A DNA stretch of 64,000 nt from JACIYW01 sp014359745 (GCA_050433985.1 JBNPWE010000008.1:62001-126000), one strand, 5' to 3'; shown: positions 26,160-34,885, numbered from the stretch's first letter. Notes: generated by a model not told the origin, from the letters alone. Translations and numbers: made by a program.

Positions 26160-27272
26160 TCAGCTTGCGGCCCTGGTGGCTTGCGCCAGATGCCCGATCA
26201 GTCGTTCGCGCCAAGCATCCGCCGACCCGAGATCCGCCTTCAACTGCCAGCCGCGCCGCAGGAAAAGATGCGGATCAGCGGCCCAGGTAAAGCCGATACC
26301 ACCGTGAAGCTGTATCGATTCCTCGGTGGCGAATTGCACGGCATCAAGCGCCGTCAGACGTGCGACGGCGGCCGCTTCGGGCAGGCGGCTGTCGCGGCTT
26401 GCCAGCGCCCAGGCACCGAAAAAGGCGTTGGACCGCGCCAGCTCGATCTTTGCGAACATATCGGCAAGACGGTGCTTGACTGCCTGAAAGCTGCCAATTT
26501 GCCGCCCGAACGCGCGGCGTTCCTTGGCATAGGCCGTGGTCAGGGCAAGCGCGCGCTCCGCGACGCCGATCTGTTCGAATGCCGCGAGCACCGCGGCGCC
26601 ATCCAGAAGGCCTTGGATAGTCGCTGGATTCGAGCCGGGAAGCAGGTCGACCGGGGTGCCGTCAAAGCCGATCTCTGCCGCCGGGCGCGTGCGGTCGATC
26701 GGGTCCAGCGCGCGGATCGTCACGCCCGGTCCCGACAGGTCGGCAAGCCAGAGCCGCGCGGTGCCGCCCTCATCCTTCGCGGCGACCAGGGCGTGTGTCG
26801 CGTCTGCTCCAAAGGAAACCGGCGCTTTCTGCCCCGAAAGGCGATCCTGCGCCACCTTTGCCGATACCTTGTGCGGCGCAAGACCGCCGCTTTCGGCAAG
26901 CGCGGCCGCGATGATCGTGCGGCCTTCGGCGATCCCCGGCAGCAGCAATTTCCGCTGGCTTTGCGTGCCCATGGTCTGGATCGCCGGGACGGCCAGGCCC
27001 AGAACCGGGCCGAAAGGCACTGCGGCCAGGCTGCGGCCGACCTCTTCGGCCAGAACCGCCAGTTCGACGGCGCCCATGGCCGAACCGCCGTCGTCTTCGT
27101 CAATGGCAAGGCCAAGCCATCCGCCTTCGGCCAGAGCAGCCCATGTTGCCGTGTCGAACCCCTCGGCTGCATCAAGCCGGTCATGCGCGACCGTCAGCGT
27201 GGCGTGATCGCCCAACACCCGACCGAGCGTTTCGCGGATGGTGTCCTGCTCCTCGGAAAAGCCGAAATTCAT
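26160..27272 (-). CDS. Acyl-CoA dehydrogenase, beta-like subunit (pair 2)
   Basis: A 370-aa ACAD-fold protein. The start MNFGFSEEQ at 27272, behind GAGGGGGCGG, is preferred to the longer frame. It has SIQLHGGIGFTWAADPHL, typical of the second subunits, but no ER-type glutamate and no GG[ST]xEIQR tail; the C-terminus reads RRGWQLKADLG. It is the first gene of the operon running down to 18883. It is probably a structural partner of the following ACAD. Confidence 0.8.
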   Translation of the reverse strand: MNFGFSEEQDTIRETLGRVLGDHATLTVAHDRLDAAEGFDTATWAALAEGGWLGLAIDEDDGGSAMGAVELAVLAEEVGRSLAAVPFGPVLGLAVPAIQTMGTQSQRKLLLPGIAEGRTIIAAALAESGGLAPHKVSAKVAQDRLSGQKAPVSFGADATHALVAAKDEGGTARLWLADLSGPGVTIRALDPIDRTRPAAEIGFDGTPVDLLPGSNPATIQGLLDGAAVLAAFEQIGVAERALALTTAYAKERRAFGRQIGSFQAVKHRLADMFAKIELARSNAFFGAWALASRDSRLPEAAAVARLTALDAVQFATEESIQLHGGIGFTWAADPHLFLRRGWQLKADLGSADAWRERLIGHLAQATRAAS

Positions 27273-27589
27273 GCCGGACCGCCCCCTCAATCTGACGGGC
27301 ATCGAACGCCCTGTCAGGCGAGGGTATGTCGGCGTTCCGATCACAGCAAACGCTATCGGGGCCGGGCCGCGTAAAACCACATATGTGAAATACACCCCGA
27401 AAAGCAGCCTTTGGGTTGCAGGCGGGATTCATCATGGATGTGCTTAAACCATGTAAAAGCCGCAAGAACGGCCCCTTCAATTGATAACGCCGTGTGCGCA
27501 TCCTAACCTGAAGCAACACGAATTAGGTGCGGTCGCCAGCCGGCCGGGCGCGCACCGGCGCGTTGGTCTGACAAGGGAAGGAAAACGAT
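27273..27589. other. Divergent intergenic region with regulatory palindrome
   Basis: This is 317 bases between two divergent operons with no supported gene. It holds the palindrome CACATATGTG at 27378-27387, a possible plus-strand -35 (TTGATA, 27481-27486), and the spaced inverted repeat CCTAA/TTAGG at 27502-27527. It is the only obvious control region for both operons. Confidence 0.55.
27378..27387. promoter_or_regulatory. Palindrome CACATATGTG, copy 1
   Basis: A perfect 10-base palindrome 106 bases upstream of the ACAD start at 27272 and 203 bases before the MaoC gene at 27590. Identical sites occur at 32840 and 34744 in front of other operons. The nearest regulator gene is the IclR-type protein at 28183. 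Confidence 0.55.
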
Positions 27590-28072
27590 ATGGAAACTGT
27601 GGGCCTTGGGTTTTGCTATGAGGATTTGCCGATGGGGCGGACGTTCCGGACCATCGGTCGCACCGTGACCGAAGCCGATATCACGAATTTCGTCAACGCC
27701 ACCGGCATGCTCGAGGTGTTGTTCATAAATGCGGAATTCCGCGAAAAGGAATCCAACATTACAGGTTTCGCCGCACCCGGCGCGCTGGTCTATACCTTCA
27801 TGGAGGGGTTGCTGACCCAGGCCACGATGCAACATACAGGCTTTGCCTTTCTGGAAATGGAACTCAAGGTCATGGGGCCGACATTCGCCGGTGACACGAT
27901 CCATTGCGAGGTCGAGGTGATCGAATCGCGCCGCTCAAAGAGCCGCCCGAACCGCGGCCTGGTACGGACCCGCAACCGCGTGTTCAAGCAAACCGGGGAA
28001 CAAGTGATGGAATATACGCCGTTGCGCATGGTCAAGGCCCGCACGACGGACAAGGAGCCGGGAACAAGGTAA
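27590..28072 (+). CDS. MaoC-like hotdog protein with degenerate hydratase motif
   Basis: A 160-aa MaoC-family protein with AAGGGAAGGAAAA before the ATG. The fold segments are clear: TVTEADITNFV, FAAPGALVYT and PTFAGDTIHCEVEV. The hydratase motif usually gives Asp and His just after the Gly. Here it reads ATGMLEVLFIN, with Met40 and Phe45, so the catalytic pair is not conserved. It may be a binding or partner subunit, or act on a different thioester. It shares its operon with the IclR gene. Confidence 0.75.
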   Translation: METVGLGFCYEDLPMGRTFRTIGRTVTEADITNFVNATGMLEVLFINAEFREKESNITGFAAPGALVYTFMEGLLTQATMQHTGFAFLEMELKVMGPTFAGDTIHCEVEVIESRRSKSRPNRGLVRTRNRVFKQTGEQVMEYTPLRMVKARTTDKEPGTR

Positions 28073-28182
28073 GCCTGTCTTCTTTTGCGGTCGGCTGAAC
28101 AGGTACGGCCAAAAATGGCGATTGGACGGCCATACGGGCTTTGCCAGTACCCGGTCGCATTGCGAAACTGGAGACGAACGTC

Positions 28183-29001
28183 ATGAAAGTCGCGCAGCCT
28201 GATCAAAGTGAAACTTCCGGGCGTCCGTCAGACGGGCCACGTTCGCTGACGCGGATCATGGCGATCTTCGATCTTGTGGCGCAAAGCGACCGGAGCATGA
28301 CGCTCTCGGAACTCAGCAGCGCGCTGGATTGCCCCAAAAGCAGTTTGCTGGTGCTGCTTCGCCCCCTCACCGAGAGGGGATACCTGATGCGTGAGAAAGA
28401 CACCTATTTTCTCGGCCCGAAGATATTCCAGTTCGCACAGACCATCCTGACCAACCACCCGTTCGAGTCGGTTCTGCGTGGGGTGCTGAGCGATCTGGTC
28501 AGTCAGACCGGCGAGACGGTCCTCTTCGCGGTCCGGGACGGCGATCGCGTCTTCTATTCATCGGTCCTGGAAAGCCCGCAGCCCGTCCGCTACGTCGCCC
28601 AGACGGGGATTGACCGGCCCTTGTTCTGTTCGGCTTCGGGGCTTGTGATGCTGGCCCATGACACGCCGCAGGAACTGGACGACTACTTTCGCCGGACAGA
28701 GCTGACGCCGCTCACCCCCAATTCGGTCACCGACGAAAAAGAACTGCGGCGCATCATTTCAGAGGTCCGCAAGGCCGGGTATTCCAGCACGGTGGGAACG
28801 GCTCATGTCGATGCCGCAGGGTTTGGGGTTCCGGTCTTTCGAGCCGGTGGCCATCTGGCGGGGGCCCTGGTGATCGGCGCCCCGGTGGAACGCGCCGTCC
28901 GGAACCGCAAACTATACGTGAGCGCCGGCAGGGCAAGCGCCGAAAAATTGTCAATGGCGCTTGGCTACCTTGGGGACAAGAACGCAACCGCCCTGCATTA
29001 G
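28183..29001 (+). CDS. IclR-family transcriptional regulator
   Basis: A 272-aa protein. ATG 28183 has GGAG nine bases upstream. The N-terminal winged helix-turn-helix spans about residues 22-80 (MTLSELSSALDCPKSSLLVL at 39-58). It is followed by the IclR effector domain with RPLFCSASGLVMLA and AAGFGVPVF. It sits between operons that carry CACATATGTG palindromes and is the best local candidate to bind them. The effector may be an acyl-CoA or free acid; this is inference. Confidence 0.88.
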   Translation: MKVAQPDQSETSGRPSDGPRSLTRIMAIFDLVAQSDRSMTLSELSSALDCPKSSLLVLLRPLTERGYLMREKDTYFLGPKIFQFAQTILTNHPFESVLRGVLSDLVSQTGETVLFAVRDGDRVFYSSVLESPQPVRYVAQTGIDRPLFCSASGLVMLAHDTPQELDDYFRRTELTPLTPNSVTDEKELRRIISEVRKAGYSSTVGTAHVDAAGFGVPVFRAGGHLAGALVIGAPVERAVRNRKLYVSAGRASAEKLSMALGYLGDKNATALH

Positions 29002-29033
29002 GTGTGAACTCTCGACGCGTTGTTTCGGCCTGA

Positions 29034-29061
29034 AGCGGCGTGTCACACGGGACACGCCGCT
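29034..29061. terminator. Hairpin between convergent IclR and ACAD genes
   Basis: AGCGGCGTGTC and GACACGCCGCT form a perfect 11-base stem around ACACGG. It is centred in the 80-base gap between the two convergent stops. No T-run follows, so it is a candidate terminator only. Confidence 0.55.
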
Positions 29062-29081
29062 CCGGCTGCCCGATCCCCCGG

Positions 29082-30230
29082 TTACCGCAGCCCCAGTCCG
29101 CGCGCGATGATGCCGCGCAAGATTTCGCGGGTGCCCCCCCTGAGAGAGAATGACGGCACCGTAAGTTCCGTAAAGGCCAGCACCGCCGCATAGCTGTCGC
29201 GCCCGCCGGGCACGGCCGGGCGTGACAGCAGGCTCCGGGCCAGGCGCGGGATATCCTGTTCAAAGAGGGCGCCGAGATCCTTGACGATGGCGGCTTGCAG
29301 CGCGGGGTTCTTTCCCTCGTTCAGCATCCCCGCGACCGAACGCGACATCCGCCGAAGCACCATCAGATGCGCGGCCAGGCGACCGATTTCGGCCTGTTGC
29401 GCCTCGGTGGCGTCTTTGCGCAGCAATAGGATCAGTTCCTCGATCAGGGCGAAAGACGACAGGAACCGTTCCGGGCCGCTGCGTTCAAAAGCCAGCTCGC
29501 TCATGACCTGCGACCAGCCTTCTCCCTTCGCGCCCAGAAGCGCTTCGGAGGGCAGGAAGGTATCGTCGAAGATGACCTGATTGAAATGATGCTCGCCAGT
29601 CAAGTCGATGATCGGGCTGATCGAGATGTTTTCGGTGGCCTTGAGATCGACCAGAAACTGGCTCATCCCGCCGTGGCGATCTTCGCTTTTTCCGGTGCGG
29701 CAGAACAGGATCATGTAATCGGCCACATGCGCGAAAGTCGTCCAGACCTTCGTGCCGTTGACCCGGAACCCGCCCTCGACCTCGGTGGCGACGGTGCGCG
29801 TGGCCGCCAGGTCCGAGCCGGAATCGGGCTCGCTCATCCCGATGCAGAAACAAAGTTCGCCCGCCGCGATGCGCGGCACGATCCGGCGTTTCTGCTCTTC
29901 GGTGCCCTTGGCCAGGATCAGCGGGCCGCTCTGCCGGTCGGCGATCCAGTGCGAGATCACCGGCGCGCCCGCGGCCAGCAGTTCCTCGGACACCACATAG
30001 CGTTCCAGCGCGCTGCGCGCGTGCCCGCCGTATTCCTTGGGAAAGGTCATGCCGACCCAGCCGCGCTGTGCCAGCTTGCGCGAGAAGTCGCGGCTGAAGC
30101 CGTTCCACGACTTCGCGCGCATCTCGGGCGGGAAATCGGCGAGTTCCTCGGCCAGGAATGCGCGGACCTCTTGCCGAAGGTCGTCATAGTCGGCACCGGG
30201 CGGGGGCGGGGGAAATGCGGTAAAGGTCAT
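29082..30230 (-). CDS. Acyl-CoA dehydrogenase, catalytic alpha-like subunit (pair 3)
   Basis: A 382-aa ACAD whose ATG overlaps the stop of its partner (ATGA). MSEPDSGSDLAATR (residues 132-145) and Glu249 in ELAFERSG give the usual flavin loop and probable base, with RGGTREILRG at the C-terminus. It is the last gene of the MmgE-ACAD-ACAD operon. The proline-rich N-terminus (PPPPP) precedes the first helix. Confidence 0.85.
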   Translation of the reverse strand: MTFTAFPPPPPGADYDDLRQEVRAFLAEELADFPPEMRAKSWNGFSRDFSRKLAQRGWVGMTFPKEYGGHARSALERYVVSEELLAAGAPVISHWIADRQSGPLILAKGTEEQKRRIVPRIAAGELCFCIGMSEPDSGSDLAATRTVATEVEGGFRVNGTKVWTTFAHVADYMILFCRTGKSEDRHGGMSQFLVDLKATENISISPIIDLTGEHHFNQVIFDDTFLPSEALLGAKGEGWSQVMSELAFERSGPERFLSSFALIEELILLLRKDATEAQQAEIGRLAAHLMVLRRMSRSVAGMLNEGKNPALQAAIVKDLGALFEQDIPRLARSLLSRPAVPGGRDSYAAVLAFTELTVPSFSLRGGTREILRGIIARGLGLR

Positions 30231-31285
30231 GCTGAGGCGCCTTGTGCAGTGGTGTCCGTGATGAAGTGCCAGAAATTTTCTTGGGAACTGGATAGCGCGG
30301 CCCGGCCCAGTTCCCGCGTCCAGTCCAGTTCGGTGCCGAATTCGTCGCGCCAGCTCCAGATCCGTTTGGTGAAATGGTGCAGCGCATGTTCCCTTGTATA
30401 GCCGATGGCACCATGAATCTGGTGGGCCAGCGCACCGACGGTCTGTGCGGCCTCTCCGGTGCGGCTCTTGGCGGCGGAAACGGCCAGCGCGAAGGACGGC
30501 ATATCATAGCTGTCGGCGGCCATCTCGGCGGCGGTGCGCGCGGCGGCGGTTTCCCCGGCCATGGTTGCAAGATATTGCTGAATCGCCTGGAACTTGCCGA
30601 TTGGCCGCCCGAACTGAACCCGGTCATTGGCATATTCGACGGTCATTCCAAGGATGGTCTCCAGCGCCCCGGCCATGGCCAGACTGCGCACAAGCGCACC
30701 AAGCGCCCGCATCCCGCTGATCGACCCGTCCAGCGGCGCGATATCGGCCCCGGTCAGGTCAAGATCGACCTCGGCATCGTCGCGCGGCATCCCGGCGAGA
30801 TCCTGCGCCGGGGTTATCGTCAACCTTGCCACCGGCAGCGACACGACATGAGCCCGCCCATCAAGGCTGGTGATGGTCACGATCCGGTCCGCCCAGCGGG
30901 CGAAGGGCACCATCGCCAGGCGCCCGCTTGCATGGAAATCCGCCCCGCGCCGTTCCAGGTGAAGCGTGTCGCCCTCGGCGATGGTCAGCCTGCCGCCGGG
31001 AAGGTCCAGCCCCGCGCGCGCCAGCACAGCGTTCGCGATCAGGGTTTCGGCCAGCGGCAAGGGCAGGCCATGCGCCCCCGCGATGCGCACCAGCCCGAGC
31101 GCCTCGGCCGCGGGAACGCCAAAGCCGCCCGCAGCTTCGGGCACCAGGGCCAAGTTTAGCCCGGCCTCTTCGATCCGCTTCCAGAGCGCCTCGGGGCAGT
31201 GTCCGGCCGCGGCGTCCTCGCGCAGCGCATGGGTGACATGGTCGCGCAAAAGCCGCTCGGCCATGTCGAAGATCATAGACTCCAT
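30227..31285 (-). CDS. Acyl-CoA dehydrogenase, beta-like subunit (pair 3)
   Basis: A 352-aa short ACAD-fold protein whose ATG overlaps the upstream MmgE/PrpD stop (TGATG). HQIHGAIGYTREHALH is present. The catalytic ER motif and EIQR tail are absent, and the middle domain is shortened compared with a full ACAD. It is translationally coupled to the catalytic subunit that follows, so a heteromer is likely, as with the other two pairs here. Confidence 0.82.
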   Translation of the reverse strand: MESMIFDMAERLLRDHVTHALREDAAAGHCPEALWKRIEEAGLNLALVPEAAGGFGVPAAEALGLVRIAGAHGLPLPLAETLIANAVLARAGLDLPGGRLTIAEGDTLHLERRGADFHASGRLAMVPFARWADRIVTITSLDGRAHVVSLPVARLTITPAQDLAGMPRDDAEVDLDLTGADIAPLDGSISGMRALGALVRSLAMAGALETILGMTVEYANDRVQFGRPIGKFQAIQQYLATMAGETAAARTAAEMAADSYDMPSFALAVSAAKSRTGEAAQTVGALAHQIHGAIGYTREHALHHFTKRIWSWRDEFGTELDWTRELGRAALSSSQENFWHFITDTTAQGASA

Positions 31286-32766
31286 CAGGTGGTCCTTTCA
31301 GAGGGTGCGGAAATGGCTGTTGCGGGGCCGCGCTTTGGTTCGGGCTGCTGCTCATGGCCCGTCTGCACGTTATGGCCCGTCTGCACGTTATGGCCCGTCT
31401 GCCCGTTGTCGGACATCCCGTCATGGGGCATCGCCCCCGGCAGCGGCGGCAGATGCAGTCGCGCGCGCAGATCCCGCCGGAAAGCCTCGGCGGCGGGCGG
31501 CGCGCCCCCGTCCCGGCGATATTTCTCAAGACAATCGGCGATCTTGTCCCCGATCTCGGCGGGGGTGGCCGGGTCGGCGGGCGAGCCGGGATGCGCCGCG
31601 ACCGATGTCTCGGCCAGGGTCTCGTTCCCCTTGCGCAGGCGAACATGAACCGCCCCATGATCCACGCCGACGCGATCTTTCCCGGCATCCGGTTCGGTTT
31701 CGATGCTCACCAGCCCCATCAGGCGGCGGATCTCCGGGCGGTGGGGGCTGTCCCCCTCGAAATCCGCAAGCCCGATATGGCCCTGATGCAGCGCCACGGA
31801 CAATGTATAGGCAGCGCAGAACTTCGCTTCCATGCCGTCCTTCGGATCGGTGACGTGAAGCGGCACCATGACACCCTTTGGCACCGTCATTTCGATCGTC
31901 ACGCCCTCGGGCAGGGGCGCACCGCCCCGCTCGGTATAAAGGCGACGCCCCGCAGCGATCATCCGGTGCGTGAGATAGCAGCAGGGATAAAGCTTGCGCG
32001 ATACCGTGCCCAGATCAATCCGCGGCTCCACCTCCGCAGGGTCGGCTGCGAGTCCGTCAGGGCCCGCGTAAAGATCGAAGAACCCGCGCGGCGCGAAAAT
32101 ATCGGGCGCGCCGGTGATCCCGGCGCCGGCCATGCGGGCGGCGCGCAGACCGGCAAGGGCGGCATTGCCGGCCTGCACCGGCTTGGCCATCGCGCCAAAA
32201 TTGATCTGCAACCCGCCGGCCAGCGACGCGGCCAGCGCAAGGGCATGTCGCACCGCCTCCTCGTCAAGCTCAAGCTGATGCGCGACCGCCGCCGCCGCCG
32301 CCAGCGCCCCGATTGTCGATGTGGCGTGCCAGCCCTTGTCGTAGTGACCAAAGCCCAGAACCTGCCCCAGTGCAACATTCACAGCTGTTCCCACCGCCAG
32401 CGCGGGCGCGACCCGGTCGGCCGTGTCCGGGCGCGCATCCGCCATGGCCAGCAATGCCGGCACGATCACGACGCTGGGATGGGTGACGCTGAGCGTGTGG
32501 ACATCGTCGAAGTCGAGCGCATGACCGGCGACCGCGTTGAGGAACGCCGCCTGTTCGACACCGCCCTTTCCGGTAGCCCCCGGCGGCACGTCCGCACCGG
32601 CCCCGTCAAGCGCCGCCAGCCTGCGCACCACCGGTTCGTGCCAGCCGCCGTAGATGACGGCCACCGTATCCTCCAGGCAAAGCGCGGCCTGCGCGGCATC
32701 CGCCTTGCCCAGTCGGCGCGGCGCGGCGACGAACCGCGCCAAACGGGAGGTGAAATCACTGATCAT
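31285..32766 (-). CDS. MmgE/PrpD-family protein with a repeat-expanded C-terminal tail
   Basis: A 493-aa protein of the 2-methylcitrate dehydratase/aconitate decarboxylase-like superfamily. It starts at MISDFTSRL (ATG ending at 32766, with AGGATCAGGA upstream); MYSVSE, nine codons earlier, is possible. Core features: DFDDVHTLSVTHPSVVIVPALLA and a KLYPCCYLTHR stretch. The C-terminus ends in a low-complexity tail with QTGH repeated three times, encoded by 18-base tandem repeats. The reaction is unknown; dehydratase, decarboxylase or epimerase roles occur in the family. Confidence 0.8.
   Translation of the reverse strand: MISDFTSRLARFVAAPRRLGKADAAQAALCLEDTVAVIYGGWHEPVVRRLAALDGAGADVPPGATGKGGVEQAAFLNAVAGHALDFDDVHTLSVTHPSVVIVPALLAMADARPDTADRVAPALAVGTAVNVALGQVLGFGHYDKGWHATSTIGALAAAAAVAHQLELDEEAVRHALALAASLAGGLQINFGAMAKPVQAGNAALAGLRAARMAGAGITGAPDIFAPRGFFDLYAGPDGLAADPAEVEPRIDLGTVSRKLYPCCYLTHRMIAAGRRLYTERGGAPLPEGVTIEMTVPKGVMVPLHVTDPKDGMEAKFCAAYTLSVALHQGHIGLADFEGDSPHRPEIRRLMGLVSIETEPDAGKDRVGVDHGAVHVRLRKGNETLAETSVAAHPGSPADPATPAEIGDKIADCLEKYRRDGGAPPAAEAFRRDLRARLHLPPLPGAMPHDGMSDNGQTGHNVQTGHNVQTGHEQQPEPKRGPATAISAPSERTT
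31355..31408. repeat. 18-base tandem repeat, three copies, within the MmgE/PrpD gene
   Basis: ATGGCCCGTCTGCACGTT is present twice exactly (31355-31372, 31373-31390) and a third time with one change (31391-31408). On the coding (minus) strand it encodes QTGHNV-type units. An in-frame unit length of six codons allows copy-number change without frameshift. Confidence 0.9.
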
Positions 32767-33276
32767 GTCCTGATCCTCGCTGACGCTGTACATTGCCCCA
32801 TGTCGGGGGGCGCTATCAACTCTCGGCACTACCTGTTTGCACATATGTGTTGAAGTAGGATATTCGCGTTGTGATCCTTTCGGCTCTGAGGCACTCTGAC
32901 ACGATAACCTTTCGGTTGTATCCGCGCCGGATCGGGCACCGGGCGCGTCAGGATAGCTGCGGGAAGAGGGGCGAACGTGGCTGAGGGTTTCGGCGTGAAA
33001 GGTCGGGAAGACAAGGGCGAAACCGCGAAAAGACCTTTCGAGACGCCATTGCGCCATTATCCGTCAGACAACATTTCCGCACAGCCCCGCAAACAGGGCG
33101 GCGGGTTCAGTCGGGCGTCCGGTCTCGCCCTTCCCGCGCTGGCGAAATGAGCGCGTTGCGTGTTCCTGCGGAAGAAGGTGGAATAATCGAAATCGCTTTT
33201 CGGGCCTCGTGCCCGGCGCGACCGCATCTGCCGTCGATCAGCAGGCAGACCGGATGCTTTCGCAAGAGTGGGGCAG
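32767..33276. other. Divergent intergenic region of about 510 bases
   Basis: No convincing gene. The MmgE frame stays open to 33057 on the minus strand, but that extension has shadow-like composition and no ribosome site. The palindrome CACATATGTG lies at 32840-32849. Promoters for MmgE (minus) and the membrane protein (plus) must lie here, but I cannot place them confidently. Confidence 0.5.
32840..32849. promoter_or_regulatory. Palindrome CACATATGTG, copy 2
   Basis: A perfect palindrome, extended to GCACATATGTGT, 73 bases upstream of the chosen MmgE/PrpD start at 32766. It matches the copy at 34744 over 12 bases. Its position supports the short MmgE start, since a longer start would bury it in coding sequence. 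Confidence 0.6.
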
Positions 33277-34704
33277 ATGTCGTCCAGTGATCCTCTGAAA
33301 CGATTCGGCACGCGCAACCGGATTGCCGCGGTCTGTTTGCTGTGTTGCCTTGGTGGCGCCATCGCGCAGGGTGGCCTCGGCTACAGCGGGGCGTCCGTCG
33401 CGGTGGTGCCGCTTTTTGGCGTCTATCTTGCGATCTCGTCCCGCTTTATCGCCCGCGTCGGCTGGGTGCTGCTTCTTTTCTCCCTCGCGGTGGCGCTTCT
33501 GGGGCTGGCGGAAGGTGTCGAAACCCGCGTTTTCGTTGAATCGGCGGGGCGTGTCGTGTTCCTGTCCGCGCTGCTGACGGCTGTCGCTTTCCTGCGCATC
33601 GCGGCCACCAGCGACCGGGTTGTGGAAGTGGCCGGGGAATTCCTGACGTTGCAGCCCCCGACCCGCCGCTACGCCTCTCTGGGGGCCGGGGGGCACCTGT
33701 TCGGCGTGCTTCTGAACCTCGGCGGGCTTGGTGTGATGCTTGAAGTCATCATGAAGGGCCTGCACGCGCATCGGCAGGAAATGGACGATTTCGTCTACGC
33801 CGCCCGGAAACGGCGTATGGTCAGCGCCTGTATGCGGGGGTTTTCCTCGATCGCTTTCTGGACGCCGTTCGGCATCGCTCTCAACCTCATGATCCTCACC
33901 ATTCCGGGGCTTGAATGGGCGGATCTGGCACCTTACGGGGTCGCGCTGGCCGGGGTGCTCTTTCTGCTGGGCTGGCTGTTTGACACGGTGGAATGGTGGC
34001 GCCCGCCTGCGGCGCGGGGCCGGGCGCCCGCGCTGACCGGGGATCTGCCCGGATGGAGCAGGTGGGCCGCCCTGATCGTCGCGGGCCATGTCCTTGTCCT
34101 GGGGACCGCCGTGGTGTCGCTGGACAGGGTCACCCCGTACAGTTTCCAAACCGTCCTGATCACCATCGTTCCGGTATATGCGCTTCTGTGGTCGGGACTG
34201 CGCGGAGGTTTTGGCAGCATTGCCGCCATGTCGCGCCAGTTCGTTGCCCTGGCACCGGGATTCGCCACCGAGATGAGCGTGATCGCGTCAGCGGGGTTCA
34301 TCGGGCTTGTGGCCCTGCAAGTGGTCCCGGTCGAATGGATCGCGGATCACCTGGGCTGGATTGCCGCGCGCCCGGTCATGACCGTTGTGCTGTTGATATC
34401 CACGGTGTTCCTGACGGGTCTGCTGGGCATCCACCCGATGATCTCCGTGGTGCTGCTGGCAGAAGTGGTCAACCGTGTTGGCGTAGAGGGTTTGTCGCCG
34501 CTCGCTCTTGGCCTCTCCTTGGCTGGCGGGTGGAGCAGCATCATATGCATGGGGCCTGCGATCACGGCCGTTGTCTATGCCTCTGCCATCGTGCGGGAAT
34601 CGCCTGTGACAATCGGCTTGCGCTGGAATGGACTCTTCGGCGTTGCGAGCATTCTGCTCATCGCCCTGATTGTCGGGGCGGGTGTCGCCACGGGGCTGCT
34701 CTGA
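33277..34704 (+). CDS. Uncharacterised multi-pass membrane protein, transporter-like
   Basis: A 475-aa protein with about 12 hydrophobic segments and an inside-positive loop around residues 115-185. ATG 33277 is chosen, but GTG 33268 is equally open and the ribosome site is poor. The C-terminal half has LLGIHPMISVVLLAEVV and GGWSSIICMGPAIT. These Gly/Ser/Pro-rich breaks in helices recall the substrate hairpins of the ion-transporter superfamily to which DctM also belongs. I do not recognise the family. It lies divergent from MmgE/PrpD and upstream of the class I CoA-transferase, so a carboxylate transporter or exporter is a guess. Confidence 0.65.
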   Translation: MSSSDPLKRFGTRNRIAAVCLLCCLGGAIAQGGLGYSGASVAVVPLFGVYLAISSRFIARVGWVLLLFSLAVALLGLAEGVETRVFVESAGRVVFLSALLTAVAFLRIAATSDRVVEVAGEFLTLQPPTRRYASLGAGGHLFGVLLNLGGLGVMLEVIMKGLHAHRQEMDDFVYAARKRRMVSACMRGFSSIAFWTPFGIALNLMILTIPGLEWADLAPYGVALAGVLFLLGWLFDTVEWWRPPAARGRAPALTGDLPGWSRWAALIVAGHVLVLGTAVVSLDRVTPYSFQTVLITIVPVYALLWSGLRGGFGSIAAMSRQFVALAPGFATEMSVIASAGFIGLVALQVVPVEWIADHLGWIAARPVMTVVLLISTVFLTGLLGIHPMISVVLLAEVVNRVGVEGLSPLALGLSLAGGWSSIICMGPAITAVVYASAIVRESPVTIGLRWNGLFGVASILLIALIVGAGVATGLL

Positions 34705-34743
34705 TCCCGTGAGGCGCGCGGCGGAAACTGGCGCAAGCATCCG

Positions 34744-34753
34744 CACATATGTG
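34744..34753. promoter_or_regulatory. Palindrome CACATATGTG, copy 3
   Basis: A perfect palindrome within GCACATATGTGT, 132 bases before the class I CoA-transferase alpha gene. The 181-base gap around it (34705-34885) contains no gene and is the likely control region of the 34886-39634 operon. Confidence 0.6.
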
Positions 34754-34885
34754 TTCGATCATGCCTTGCGCGTGCCGGAAGAAGACGAACTGCGTGAATT
34801 GCAGTATCGTTGATCTGCGCGGATCTCTTGAGGTTCTGCTGAGGTTCTGCGCGACATCAGAAACGTCGGGGCGGCAACTCATACG

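Noticed and set aside
31355..31408. Possible CRISPR-like repeat
   Set aside because: Direct 18-base tandem units without spacers, inside a coding sequence and in frame; not a CRISPR array.
32767..33057. N-terminal extension of the MmgE/PrpD protein
   Set aside because: The frame is open, but the extension has atypical composition, lacks a ribosome site and would include the CACATATGTG palindrome.
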